DNA of 64,000 nt. Origin: Jiangella sp. DSM 45060. GTDB lineage: Bacteria > Actinomycetota > Actinomycetes > Jiangellales > Jiangellaceae. Of this stretch, positions 1 through 7,832 are shown piece by piece. The number at the start of each line of letters is the position of its first letter. Position 1 is the first letter of the stretch. The DNA is taken from NCBI RefSeq assembly GCF_900105175.1, contig NZ_LT629771.1, forward strand, positions 6,282,622 through 6,346,621, given 5' to 3'. A program made the position numbers and the translations under genes. The notes under the pieces are model-generated. The model was not told the origin of the DNA. It ran no database searches and was given only the letters and a program-made list of their open reading frames with translations.

Positions 1-285
1 GTGGTCCTGGCCGCGCAGCGCCCGGGCCGACCCGACCTGCGCGGCCTCCTGGCCCAGCAGGCTGGCCCACAGGCCCAGCTCGCCCTGCCGCTGCAGCGCC
101 ACGGCCTCGCCGTCGACGCGGCGGCCCAGCACGAGATCGCGGTACATGGACCGGACGTCGTCGCCGGTGACGTCGGCGATGAGAGCGTCGTAGCGCTCGT
201 GTGGCACTCGCTGACCCTCGGGGGTGAGCAGCTGGACGAGTTCGGGTTCGGGCGGTGTCGCCCCGGCCGCCGTCTCGACAGTCAT
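1..285 (-). CDS. pdhA: Pyruvate dehydrogenase E1 alpha subunit, N-terminal part (cut by window edge)
   Basis: The first 95 residues of a thiamine-diphosphate-dependent 2-oxoacid dehydrogenase E1 alpha subunit; the rest lies outside the window. The segment from PELVQLLTPEG to LGQEAAQVGSA is typical of actinobacterial PdhA/BkdA-type proteins, with the MYRDLVLGRR helix and the start of the thiamine-binding core. In the complex, E1 decarboxylates pyruvate or branched-chain oxoacids and passes the acyl group to lipoyl-E2. The ATG at 285 is preceded by an AAGGAG Shine-Dalgarno. The beta subunit and E2 would be expected downstream on the minus strand, beyond the edge. Pyruvate versus branched-chain specificity cannot be decided from this fragment. 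Confidence 0.88.
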   Translation of the reverse strand, partial: MTVETAAGATPPEPELVQLLTPEGQRVPHERYDALIADVTGDDVRSMYRDLVLGRRVDGEAVALQRQGELGLWASLLGQEAAQVGSARALRGQDH

Positions 286-627
286 GTGTCTCCTTCACGT
301 CGTCGGCTCCGCAGGATTGCCGCGGGAGCCTGCTCCTCGTGACCACCGGCGGCGGGGTGGGGGCTACGGGTGGGTCCTCGCCTCGCCGCGGTGCATGACC
401 GTGACCGGAGTCACGACCTCCTACCGCCACGGTACCCAGATCCGGGGTCGGACGGGTGCATCGAGGCGGCAGGTGAGGCTCCATCCTGCAGCACCTGGTG
501 CCAGCCTGCCCGCTCGGGATCCCCCGCAGGCTCGTCGTTCCGGACAAACTTCCTCGCCGGGACCCTGCACTGTCCGCACAAGTCCTCCGTCGTCCTCGTA
601 ACCGCGGCCACCGGGCCTGGGACGACG
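286..627. other. Intergenic region between pdhA and the surface-protein terminator
   Basis: About 340 bp with no convincing gene. The short open frames on both strands lack recognisable protein features. It must hold the promoter of pdhA on the minus strand, but I cannot place a clear -35/-10 pair. Confidence 0.5.
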
Positions 628-671
628 CGAAGCCGCGCGGTGCGCCCGTGAGGACGCGCCGCGCGGCTTCG
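628..671 (-). terminator. Hairpin terminator downstream of the LPXTG protein gene
   Basis: Perfect 13-bp arms (CGAAGCCGCGCGG at 628-640 and its complement at 659-671) flank an 18-nt loop, starting 13 bp after the stop codon of the surface-protein gene. There is no long T-tract, as is usual in GC-rich actinomycetes. Confidence 0.7.
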
Positions 672-684
672 GATGTGGCGTGCG

Positions 685-1944
685 TTACTCCGCGGCCCCG
701 GCGAACCGGCGACGGAGCAGGAACGCGGCGCCCGCGACCAGGCCCAGGCCGACCGCCAGCAGCAGCGTCGGCGAGGCGCCGGTGTCCGGCAGGTCCTCGT
801 CCGGCGTCTCGCTCGGGGTCGGGGTCTGGCTCGGCGTCTCCGAGGGGGTCTCGGACGGCGTCTCGCTCGGCGTCTCCGACGGGGTCTCGGACGGCGTCTC
901 GCTCGGCGTCTCCGACGGGGTCTCCGACGGCGTGGGCGTCGGCGTCGGCGTCTCGGTCGGTGCGGCGGTCCAGTCGACCGTGCCCTCGACGTCCAGCTCG
1001 GTCTTCTCCGACTGCGCCAGGATCAGCGACTGGGTGCGGATCTCGTCGGTGTCGCTGACGAACAGCCGGCCGATGTTGAGGTGCGCCTCGGCGTGCAGCC
1101 GGACGGTGCCGTCGCCGGCCTCCGCGTCGGCCGGCACGTCGACGCCGAAGCTGGCGCCGTCGGTCAGCTGGTCGCCCAGCGGCGCGCCGTCGGCGTCGAC
1201 CAGCTCGACGCCCTCGGGCAGCTCGGCCGTGACGTCGACGGTGTCGGCGTTGGTGCTGACGGTGAACGAGCCGATGGTGGTGCCGGCCTCGCCGGACAGC
1301 GCCGACGGGTCCAGCGACAGCGCCGGCGTCGGCTGCTCGCCGATGCCGGTGTTCTCCTCGCCGGTCAGGTACTCGAACAGCGCCCGCACGTCGGCGTCGA
1401 CGTCGTCACCCTCGGGGGTGAAGTCGTCGAGGTTCGGCTGCAGGGCGTCGCTGAACGACCAGACGGCGGCCTGCGTGGCGGTGATCGCCTCGCGCTCGGA
1501 GAGTCCGTCGTTGAACGCCACGACGCCGTTCAAGGCGGACTCGATCTCGGCCGCCGGCACCACCGGGTACGAGTTCTGCAGCACCCAGAGAATGCGGTCG
1601 GCGTTCTCCGTGAACGGTGCGTCCGGGACGGGGTAGGAGTCCCAGGGCACCTCGACCATGTTCAGTTCGGGATCGTCGTTGATGGGGACGTTGACCTCGA
1701 CACAGTAGGTCTTCAGCTGCGCGCCGTCGTCGGCCAGCAGGCCGAGCAGGATGGCCTGGACCGAGCCACCGCCGTGGTTGACGCGGTAGCCCGCGACATT
1801 GCCGTCCGGGTGGATGATCGCCCGGGCCTCGGCGTCGGCCGTCTCGAAGTCGGCAGCCGTTGCGGATGTCGGAAGCAGAACGACCGCGCCCAGCGCGGCC
1901 GCGACGCCGGCGCCTGCGGCGCGCCGGCGGGATTGGGTGGACAA
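685..1944 (-). CDS. LPXTG-anchored thioester-domain (TQXA) surface protein
   Basis: 419-residue cell-wall protein. Residues 1-30 are a signal peptide (SRRR n-region, hydrophobic core, ATA cleavage site). The thioester domain follows: Cys81 in the YCVE motif and Gln158 in the TQAAVW motif are the pair that forms the internal Cys-Gln thioester in this family. A beta-rich domain spans roughly 210-330, then a Pro/Thr/Ser/Glu spacer of SETP repeats, then LPDTG, a hydrophobic helix and an RRR tail, the classic sortase sorting signal. The start is TTG at 1944, the only codon near the good GAAGGAG site; longer reading frames upstream have no signal-peptide logic. Known thioester domains covalently capture host or environmental nucleophiles. 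The ligand here is unknown, and no sortase gene lies nearby. Confidence 0.88.
   Translation of the reverse strand: MSTQSRRRAAGAGVAAALGAVVLLPTSATAADFETADAEARAIIHPDGNVAGYRVNHGGGSVQAILLGLLADDGAQLKTYCVEVNVPINDDPELNMVEVPWDSYPVPDAPFTENADRILWVLQNSYPVVPAAEIESALNGVVAFNDGLSEREAITATQAAVWSFSDALQPNLDDFTPEGDDVDADVRALFEYLTGEENTGIGEQPTPALSLDPSALSGEAGTTIGSFTVSTNADTVDVTAELPEGVELVDADGAPLGDQLTDGASFGVDVPADAEAGDGTVRLHAEAHLNIGRLFVSDTDEIRTQSLILAQSEKTELDVEGTVDWTAAPTETPTPTPTPSETPSETPSETPSETPSETPSETPSETPSETPSQTPTPSETPDEDLPDTGASPTLLLAVGLGLVAGAAFLLRRRFAGAAE
812..965 (-). repeat. Tandem 12-bp-periodic repeats encoding SETP units
   Basis: Degenerate 12-bp units encode about eight SETP copies plus TPTP/QTP variants in the wall-spanning stalk of the surface protein. 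A longer unit is repeated almost exactly, suggesting slippage expansion. Copy number probably varies between strains. Confidence 0.8.
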
Positions 1945-2100
1945 GAGTTCTCCTTCGTGAATGTACGCACTCCCCCGAGAACCGCCGCAGGCTATCGGAT
2001 AACGGAATGAACCGAAAGAACACCCCGCAAGTTGGACATGCGCGGCGCAGCGCCGCATGGCACTGTCGGTGTCGCGCGGAGTCGCATAGGGTCTTGACCC

Positions 2101-2898
2101 GTGCCTGACTTCGACGAAGCGTCGGCCACGCGCCGGGTGTCGCCCGGGCGCCACGACGTCCACATCGACGGGACCTGGTCGGTGGGCGACGTGCCGAACG
2201 GCGGTTACCTGCTGGCCCTGGTCCTGCGCGCCGTCCTGGCCGAGTCGGCGCACCCGCACCCCGTGAGCACCAACGCGCACTTCGTGGCCCCGCCCAGCGG
2301 CGGCCCGGCCCAGGTGCACGTCGACGTCGTGCGCACCGGGCGGACCATCGAGACGCTGCGGGCCACGCTGGTCCAGGACGACGAAGCGCGGGTCGAGGCC
2401 ACGGTCACCACCAGCGCGCTGTCGCGTACGTCGCCGGTCGAGTGGGTCGGCCCGCCGCCGGAGCCGGTGGCGCCGGTCGACGAATGCATCCCGGCGGTCG
2501 TCGACCTCCCCGACGGCACCCACGTCGGCCTGCTCGAACACGTCGACCTGCGGCTGGACCCCCAGACCCTGGGCTGGTTCTCCGGCCGTCCGGCCGGGCA
2601 GCTGTCCATGCGCGGGCACGTCCGGCTGGCCGACGGCAGCCAGCCCGACCCTGTGGTGCTGGCGCTGGCCGTCGACTCCCTGCCGCCGACGGTGTTCGGC
2701 CTGGGCCGCCTGGGCTGGGCGCCCACCGTCCAGCTGTCGCTGCTGACCCGCAGCCTGCCGGCGCCGGGCTGGCTGACGGTGCACCTGCGCGGCCGGCTGG
2801 TCCGCGACGGCTGGTTCGACGAGGAGGCCGAGGTGTACGACGCCGACGGCGCCCTGGTCGCCCAGTCGCGGCAGCTGGCCCGGATCCGGGTGACCTGA
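2101..2898 (+). CDS. Thioesterase family protein (double hotdog, TesB-like)
   Basis: 265-residue cytoplasmic protein with the two-hotdog layout of acyl-CoA thioesterases. The N-terminal half has the WSVGDVPNGGYLLALVLRA motif, and the C-terminal half repeats the fold with a GLGWAPTVQLS strand. Actinobacterial relatives are annotated as TesB-like or 4HBT_3 acyl-CoA thioesterases; the substrate is unknown. The start is GTG at 2101, with a weak ribosome-binding site. The two-component genes begin only 8 bp downstream on the same strand, so co-transcription is likely. Confidence 0.75.
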   Translation: MPDFDEASATRRVSPGRHDVHIDGTWSVGDVPNGGYLLALVLRAVLAESAHPHPVSTNAHFVAPPSGGPAQVHVDVVRTGRTIETLRATLVQDDEARVEATVTTSALSRTSPVEWVGPPPEPVAPVDECIPAVVDLPDGTHVGLLEHVDLRLDPQTLGWFSGRPAGQLSMRGHVRLADGSQPDPVVLALAVDSLPPTVFGLGRLGWAPTVQLSLLTRSLPAPGWLTVHLRGRLVRDGWFDEEAEVYDADGALVAQSRQLARIRVT

Positions 2899-2906
2899 GC
2901 CCGTCC

Positions 2907-4040
2907 ATGACGGCCCCCGACGCCCGGCTGCGCCGCGCCCGGTGGGTGGTGCTGCTCTTCGCGCTGGTCGCGACGGTGTCGACGGCGCTCACCGGCGGCC
3001 TGATCGGGCTCTTCGGCGAGGACGACGCCCGCGTGGCCGCGCTCGGCGCGCTCGGCGTCGCGCTGTTCTGCACCACCCAGGCCGGTGCGGTGTACGCGGT
3101 GCTGACACCGTGGGCGACGGAGACGGCCCGGCACCGGTGGCTGGTCGCGTTCCTGGTCGCCGCGGCGGTGTCGGTGCCGCTGGCCGGCCCGCTCGACGCG
3201 GACGACTGGCAGACGTGGGCGTGGCTGGGCGGTCCGCTGGCCGGGTCGGCGCCGCTGCTGATCGGCCGGGTCGCCGGCACGGCGCTGGCCACCGGCGCCC
3301 TCGGCGTCTCCGCCCTGGTCGGCTGGTGGACCGGCGGCTCGGTGCCGATGTACGTCGGACTCACGCTGATCAACGCGGTCATGGTGGCGGCGCTGTGCGG
3401 CGTGCCGATGTGGCTGTGGGACCTGCTGGTCGAGGCCCGCGAGGGCCGCCTGGCGCAGGCCCGGCTGGCCGCCACCGAGGAGCGGCTGCGGTTCGCCCGC
3501 GACGTGCACGACCTGCTCGGGCACACGCTCTCGGTGATCGCGTTGAAGACGGAGCTGGCGGCCCGGCTGGCCACGACCGACGGCGAGCGCGCCGGACGCG
3601 AGGCGGAGGAGGCGCGGTCGCTGGCGGCGTCGGCGCTGACCGAGATGCGCCAGGTGGTGCACGGCTACCGCACGGTCGACCTCGACGGCCAACTGGACGC
3701 GATCCGGCGGGTGCTGGAGTCCTCCGGGGTCCGCTGCACCGTCACCGGGCCGGAGCGGCCGCTGCCCGAGCCGGTGAGCACCTTGCTGATCCCGGTGCTG
3801 CGCGAGGCGAGCACGAATGTCCTGCGACACAGCCGGGCCCGATGGTGCACGATCGACATCGGCCGGGACGGCGAGGAGGTGCGCATGACGGTGGTCAACG
3901 ACGGCGCGACGGGCGACGGTCCCGACGCGCACAGCTCCGGGCTGCGTGGGCTGGCCGACCGGCTGGCCGAGGCCGGTGGCACGCTGCGCTCCAGCCGGTC
4001 CGGCGACGTGTTCACGCTCGCGGTGGCGGTGCGGCCGTGA
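2907..4040 (+). CDS. Sensor histidine kinase, NarL/DesK type
   Basis: 377 residues. About five or six membrane helices cover residues 12-170. The HisKA_3 dimerisation domain has the phosphoacceptor His201 in FARDVHDLLGHTLSV. The HATPase_c domain covers roughly 285-375, with the N-box in REASTNVLRHS. There is no extracellular sensor domain, so it probably senses a membrane or intramembrane signal, as DesK does. The ATG at 2907 puts the first helix right at the N-terminus. The stop overlaps the GTG of the response-regulator gene, giving translational coupling of the pair. Confidence 0.9.
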   Translation: MTAPDARLRRARWVVLLFALVATVSTALTGGLIGLFGEDDARVAALGALGVALFCTTQAGAVYAVLTPWATETARHRWLVAFLVAAAVSVPLAGPLDADDWQTWAWLGGPLAGSAPLLIGRVAGTALATGALGVSALVGWWTGGSVPMYVGLTLINAVMVAALCGVPMWLWDLLVEAREGRLAQARLAATEERLRFARDVHDLLGHTLSVIALKTELAARLATTDGERAGREAEEARSLAASALTEMRQVVHGYRTVDLDGQLDAIRRVLESSGVRCTVTGPERPLPEPVSTLLIPVLREASTNVLRHSRARWCTIDIGRDGEEVRMTVVNDGATGDGPDAHSSGLRGLADRLAEAGGTLRSSRSGDVFTLAVAVRP

Positions 4041-4642
4041 TCCGGGTGCTGCTGGCTGACGACGAGGAGCTGATCCGCACCGCGGTCGCCGCCCTGCTCG
4101 GCCTCGAACCCGGCCTCGAGGTGGTCGCGCAGGCGCCGGACGGCCGGGCCGCCGTCGACGCCGCTCTGGCGCACCGTCCCGACGTCGTGGTCGCCGACCT
4201 GGAGATGCCGCGGCTGTCCGGCATGGAGGTGGCGGCCGAGCTGGCCACCGCGCTGCCGTCATGCGCCGTCGTCATCCTCACCGGTCACGGGCGGCCGCCG
4301 CACCTGCAGCGGGCCCTGACGGCGGGCGCGAAGGGCTTCCTCCCGAAGGGGTCGCCGGGCGGCACGCTGGCCGACGTCATCCGCCGCGTCCACGGCGGCG
4401 AACGCTACGTCGACCCCGCCCTGGCCGCCGACGCGCTGACGGCGCCGGTCAACCCCCTGACGCCGCGTGAACTGGAGGTGCTCCGGCTGGCCGGCTACGA
4501 CACCCCGGTCGCCGTCATCGCCCGGCGCACCCACCTGTCGCCCGGCACCGTCCGCAACTACGTGGCCGCCGCGGTCGCCAAGCTCGGCGCGTCGAGCCGG
4601 GCCGAGGCCGTGCGCATCGCCGACGAGAACGGCTGGCTCTGA
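4037..4642 (+). CDS. LuxR/NarL-family response regulator
   Basis: 201 residues. The receiver domain (1-120) has acidic residues DD8-9, phosphoacceptor Asp54 in VVVADLEMP and Lys in KGFLPKG. A LuxR-type HTH follows at about 135-195 (LTPRELEVLRL to TVRNYVAAAVAKLG). It is the cognate partner of the kinase just upstream; the GTG at 4037 lies inside the kinase stop. DesR-type pairs often control an adjacent exporter or lipid gene, but here the next gene is on the opposite strand, so the targets are unknown. Confidence 0.92.
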   Translation: MIRVLLADDEELIRTAVAALLGLEPGLEVVAQAPDGRAAVDAALAHRPDVVVADLEMPRLSGMEVAAELATALPSCAVVILTGHGRPPHLQRALTAGAKGFLPKGSPGGTLADVIRRVHGGERYVDPALAADALTAPVNPLTPRELEVLRLAGYDTPVAVIARRTHLSPGTVRNYVAAAVAKLGASSRAEAVRIADENGWL

Positions 4643-4647
4643 GGGCA

Positions 4648-5058
4648 TCACGACGCCAGCAGCGCACGGCACGAGGCGCTGGCCGCGCTCAACGGCCGGA
4701 GGACGAGGCGCACGAGCGCGAGTGGGTTGTCGTCGCCGGCGATGCGGTTGGCACTGAGCTCGCCGCAGGCCAGGCAGCGGTGGATGAGCATCCACTCGCC
4801 GTCGGATCGCGCCGACACCGACAACGCCTCCATGCGGCCCCGGCAGCCGGCGGCCCGGTCGCCCGGGACACGGGCGTCGACGTGCAGGCTGACCAGGCAG
4901 TGGGGGCAATGGTTGCGATGCCCGGTCCCCGGCGCGTCGACCGACACGTCCAGGCGGCAGCCGGCGCACCGGAAGTCGCGGGTGAGGTGCTCGTGCAGCA
5001 CGTCCTTGTGGCGTTGCGGACGCCGGCGTCGAGCCGCCCCGCTGGTGCGGCGCGGCAT
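4648..5058 (-). CDS. RNHCP domain protein (second of a pair)
   Basis: 136 residues. The N-terminus is basic (RRTSGAARRRRPQRHK). It is followed by a zinc-ribbon-like CAGC, the family signature HRNHCPHCL, CRGRM, and a C-terminal IHRCLACG...NRIAGDDNPLAL segment. The paired CxxC motifs suggest zinc binding. RNHCP proteins have no established biochemical role that I know of. The ATG at 5058 follows the stop of its paralogue by one base (TGAGATG), so the two are surely one operon. It differs from the paralogue mainly in the basic extension, which could contact nucleic acid. Confidence 0.8.
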   Translation of the reverse strand: MPRRTSGAARRRRPQRHKDVLHEHLTRDFRCAGCRLDVSVDAPGTGHRNHCPHCLVSLHVDARVPGDRAAGCRGRMEALSVSARSDGEWMLIHRCLACGELSANRIAGDDNPLALVRLVLRPLSAASASCRALLAS

Positions 5059-5059
5059 C

Positions 5060-5368
5060 TCACAGGCTCCCGAACGCTTCGAGCGGGAACGGCGGCTGGG
5101 CGAGCGGACGAACCGCCATGCGCATGAGGACCAGCTGGTTGTCGTCCGCACCGACCGGGTCGGTGGCGAGCTCGTCGCAGCGGACGCAGCGGTGGATGAC
5201 CATCCAGTCGCCGGTGGGCAGCACGGCGATGGCGATCGGCGTCATCCGTCCGCGACAGTCGGTGGCGTGCCGTGCGTGCAGGCAGGACGGGCAGTGCCCG
5301 CGAGGTGTGCCGGCGGGAGTGGCCGCGGACACGGTGAGTCCGCACCACCCGCAGGTGAAGGTGTCCAA
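5060..5368 (-). CDS. RNHCP-like zinc-ribbon protein (first of a pair)
   Basis: 102 residues with the same domain as its neighbour: FTCGWCG, then RGHCPSCL (Gly in place of the usual Asn), CRGRMTPI, and IHRCVRCDELATD...DDNQLVL. All putative zinc-binding cysteines are kept. I chose the TTG start at 5368 because an AAGGAG site sits 8 nt upstream; a longer TTG start at 5407 has no such site. It is probably a duplication of the same ancestral gene as the copy downstream. Function unknown. Confidence 0.75.
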   Translation of the reverse strand: MDTFTCGWCGLTVSAATPAGTPRGHCPSCLHARHATDCRGRMTPIAIAVLPTGDWMVIHRCVRCDELATDPVGADDNQLVLMRMAVRPLAQPPFPLEAFGSL

Positions 5369-5563
5369 GGTGAGTGCTCCTTGCTGAGAGGTCAGGCATG
5401 ACAGCAAGAGCAGGCCGAAACGGCCTCGACGGCTACGAGGTGCGGCGAGGCGCGCTCGGCGCGGGCCGGGACATCAAGACACCCTCTCAGCGACACGGAT
5501 CGCAAGGAACGAGAGTCAGCGTAGGGGCGCGTGTGCCCCGGCCGCCACGGATTTTCCGCGCGC

Positions 5564-6826
5564 CTACCCCAGGACGGTCAGGGTGAGCAGCGCGACGTTG
5601 AGGCTGACCACGACGACGGCGACGCCGGCGGCCAGGACGGTCGTGAGGCGCGAGTTGGCCCAGCGGCCCATGACCGACGACTTCGCGGTGACGGCGACCA
5701 GCGGGATGATCGCGAACGGGATGCCGAACGACAACACCACCTGCGAGAGCACCAGCAGCCACGTCGGCTCGGCACCGGTGGTCAGGATCAGCACCGCCGG
5801 CAGCAGCGTCACCAGCCGCCGGGCCAGCAGCGGGATGCGACGCAGCAGCAGACCCTCCATGATCACGGCGCCGGCGTAGCACCCCACCGACGTCGACGCG
5901 AGGCCGGAGACCAGCAGGCCGACCGCGAACAGCGCACCGATCGCCGTCCCCAGGCCGGACTCGACGGCGGCGTGCGCCCCCGCGATGGTGTCGGTGCCGT
6001 CGACGCCGCGCAGGGAGGCCGCCGCGACCAGCAGCAGCGCGATGTTCACGCTGCCCGCCACCACCATCGCGAGGCCGACGTCGACCCGGGTGGCCGACAG
6101 CAGCCGGCCGACCAGCCCGGGCTCCGGCGTGGCGCCGAACCGGTCGCGGGCCAGAGCCGAGTGCAGGTAGACGACGTGCGGCATGACGGTCGCGCCGAAC
6201 ATGCCGGCCGCCAGCAGCACCGTCTCGGTGCCCTCGAACCGCGGGGCCAGCCCGGACACGATGCCCGATGCCGACGGCGGCTGCACGAACAGCCCGGCCA
6301 CGAACCCGGCCGCGATGACCAGCAGCGCCGTCGTGACGACCCGCTCGAACGCGCGCTGCCCGCGGCCGTTCTGCACCGTCAGCAGCGCCATCGACGCGAC
6401 GCCGGTGATCAGGCCGCCGAGCCACAGCGGCAGGCCGAACAGCAGGTTCAGCGCGATGGCGCCACCGACCACCTCGGCGATGTCGGTGGCCATCGCGACC
6501 ACCTCGGCCTGCAGCCAGTACGCCAGCCGGCCGCCGCGCGGCATGCGGTCGCGCAGCACCTCGGGCAGCGACGACCCGGTGACGACGCCGAGCTTCGCCG
6601 ACAGGTACTGCACCAGCCCGGCCATCGCGGTGGCCAGCACCAGCACCCACACCAGCAGGTAGCCGTAGCCGGAGCCGGCGGACAGGTTGGTCGCGACGTT
6701 GCCGGGATCGACGTAGGCGACCGCCGCCACGAACGCGGGACCGAGCAGGCCCAGTCCCGCGCCGGGCAGCGGCGGCAGTGGCGCGCCGTCGCGGCCCGGC
6801 CGTCGGCGGCGCACCCGTACGTACAT
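5564..6826 (-). CDS. mntH: Nramp-family Mn2+/Fe2+ transporter
   Basis: 420 residues with about eleven membrane helices. The two unwound-helix metal-binding motifs of Nramp are present: AYVDPGNVATN in the first helix and FGATVMPHVVYLHSAL in helix six, where the Met is the residue favouring Mn2+ and Fe2+ over Ca2+. It imports divalent metal with protons. It begins 6 bp after the nrdB stop on the same strand, so it is the third gene of the ribonucleotide reductase operon. That placement suggests it supplies the metal for NrdB. A short GC hairpin (5524-5539) downstream could help end transcription. Confidence 0.92.
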   Translation of the reverse strand: MYVRVRRRRPGRDGAPLPPLPGAGLGLLGPAFVAAVAYVDPGNVATNLSAGSGYGYLLVWVLVLATAMAGLVQYLSAKLGVVTGSSLPEVLRDRMPRGGRLAYWLQAEVVAMATDIAEVVGGAIALNLLFGLPLWLGGLITGVASMALLTVQNGRGQRAFERVVTTALLVIAAGFVAGLFVQPPSASGIVSGLAPRFEGTETVLLAAGMFGATVMPHVVYLHSALARDRFGATPEPGLVGRLLSATRVDVGLAMVVAGSVNIALLLVAAASLRGVDGTDTIAGAHAAVESGLGTAIGALFAVGLLVSGLASTSVGCYAGAVIMEGLLLRRIPLLARRLVTLLPAVLILTTGAEPTWLLVLSQVVLSFGIPFAIIPLVAVTAKSSVMGRWANSRLTTVLAAGVAVVVVSLNVALLTLTVLG

Positions 6827-6832
6827 GAGTCC

Positions 6833-7819
6833 CTATCCTCCGCTCGCGCGAGCGTCGACCTCGTAGCTGGTGTTGATGGACTCGAAGAAGTTCACCAGTT
6901 GCAGCGTGTCGTTGGCAGTCGCCATCCACTTCGCGGGATTGGCGACCTTGTAGTGCGGCTCGAAGCCCAGCTCCTCCAGCCGCCGGTCGGCCAGGTACCT
7001 CACGTACTGGTTGATGTACTCGGCGTTCATCCCCAGGATGCCGGTGGGCAGCAGGTCGCGGTTGTACCGCTCCTCCATCTCGACGCCGTCGATGATCATC
7101 TGCTCGATCTCGGCGGCGAACTCCGGCGTCTGCAGCTCCGGGTTCTCGTCCAGCACGGTGAGGACGAGGTTGATGCCGAACTTCAGGTGCAGGCTCTCGT
7201 CGCGGACGATCCAGTCGATCAGCGACGCGAAGTTGCGCAGCAGGTTCCGCTGCCGGAAGCTCAGCGCCACCATGAACCCGCTGTAGAACCAGATGCCCTC
7301 CAGCACGATGTTGTAGGCGACCAGGTTCCGGACGAAGTCCTGCTTGCCCTCGACGGTGGTGACGTCGAGCGTCTGCTCGGTCATCCGCTTGATGTAGCGG
7401 ACCTCGAACTCCTCCTTCGCCACCATCGACGGGACGGTGAGGTGCGCGGCGTAGGCCTGCTCGCGGTCGATGGGGAACGTCTCGAGGATGTACTCGAAGG
7501 CCATGACGTGGTTGGCCTCCTCCCACATCTGCTTGGCGAGGTAGAGGTGCGCCTCGGCAGCGCTGAGGTACGGGTACACGCCGAACGCGAGTGCCTTGTT
7601 CACCAGCAGCTCGTTCGGGTTGAAGTAGCTCATGAGGAACGTCAGCGCGTGCCGCTCCTCGTCGGACATCTTCCGGAAGTCGGCCATGTCCTCGCCGAGC
7701 TGCACCTCGTGCGGGAACCACGTGTTCGCGACGGCTTGGTTGTACAGCTCGTAGGCCCAGGGGTAGCGGACCGGCTTGAGCAGCAGGCCCTCCTGGATGC
7801 CGGTGCCGAGAATGCTCAT
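6833..7819 (-). CDS. nrdB: Ribonucleotide reductase small subunit, class Ic-like (Phe replaces radical Tyr)
   Basis: 328-residue ferritin-like R2 protein that makes the oxidant for ribonucleotide reduction. The metal ligands can be read directly: Glu70 (NPNELL), Glu101 and His104 (EANH), Glu174 (LEGIWFY), Glu208 and His211 (DESLH). The position of the Tyr radical, four residues after His104, is Phe108, and the first ligand is Glu instead of the usual Asp. Each of these matches the Chlamydia trachomatis class Ic enzyme (E89, E120, H123, F127, E193, E227, H230) with a constant offset of 19. That enzyme uses a Mn/Fe cluster instead of a tyrosyl radical. Adjacency to nrdA argues against an R2-like ligand-binding oxidase. 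Confidence 0.93.
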   Translation of the reverse strand: MSILGTGIQEGLLLKPVRYPWAYELYNQAVANTWFPHEVQLGEDMADFRKMSDEERHALTFLMSYFNPNELLVNKALAFGVYPYLSAAEAHLYLAKQMWEEANHVMAFEYILETFPIDREQAYAAHLTVPSMVAKEEFEVRYIKRMTEQTLDVTTVEGKQDFVRNLVAYNIVLEGIWFYSGFMVALSFRQRNLLRNFASLIDWIVRDESLHLKFGINLVLTVLDENPELQTPEFAAEIEQMIIDGVEMEERYNRDLLPTGILGMNAEYINQYVRYLADRRLEELGFEPHYKVANPAKWMATANDTLQLVNFFESINTSYEVDARASGG

Positions 7820-7832
7820 CGTCGGTTCCCCT

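Noticed and set aside
812-965. Tandem repeats that might be a CRISPR array
   Set aside because: Units are 12 bp, contiguous and in frame, encoding SETP; there are no spacers.
1945-2784. Long in-frame N-terminal extension of the LPXTG protein gene (to 2784)
   Set aside because: It overlaps the thioesterase gene on the other strand, has no ribosome-binding site, and would bury the signal peptide. The TTG at 1944 with GAAGGAG fits.
6833-7819. R2-like ligand-binding oxidase rather than NrdB
   Set aside because: Such oxidases also lack the radical Tyr, but this gene lies 13 bp after nrdA in a regulated operon, and every ligand spacing matches class Ic R2.
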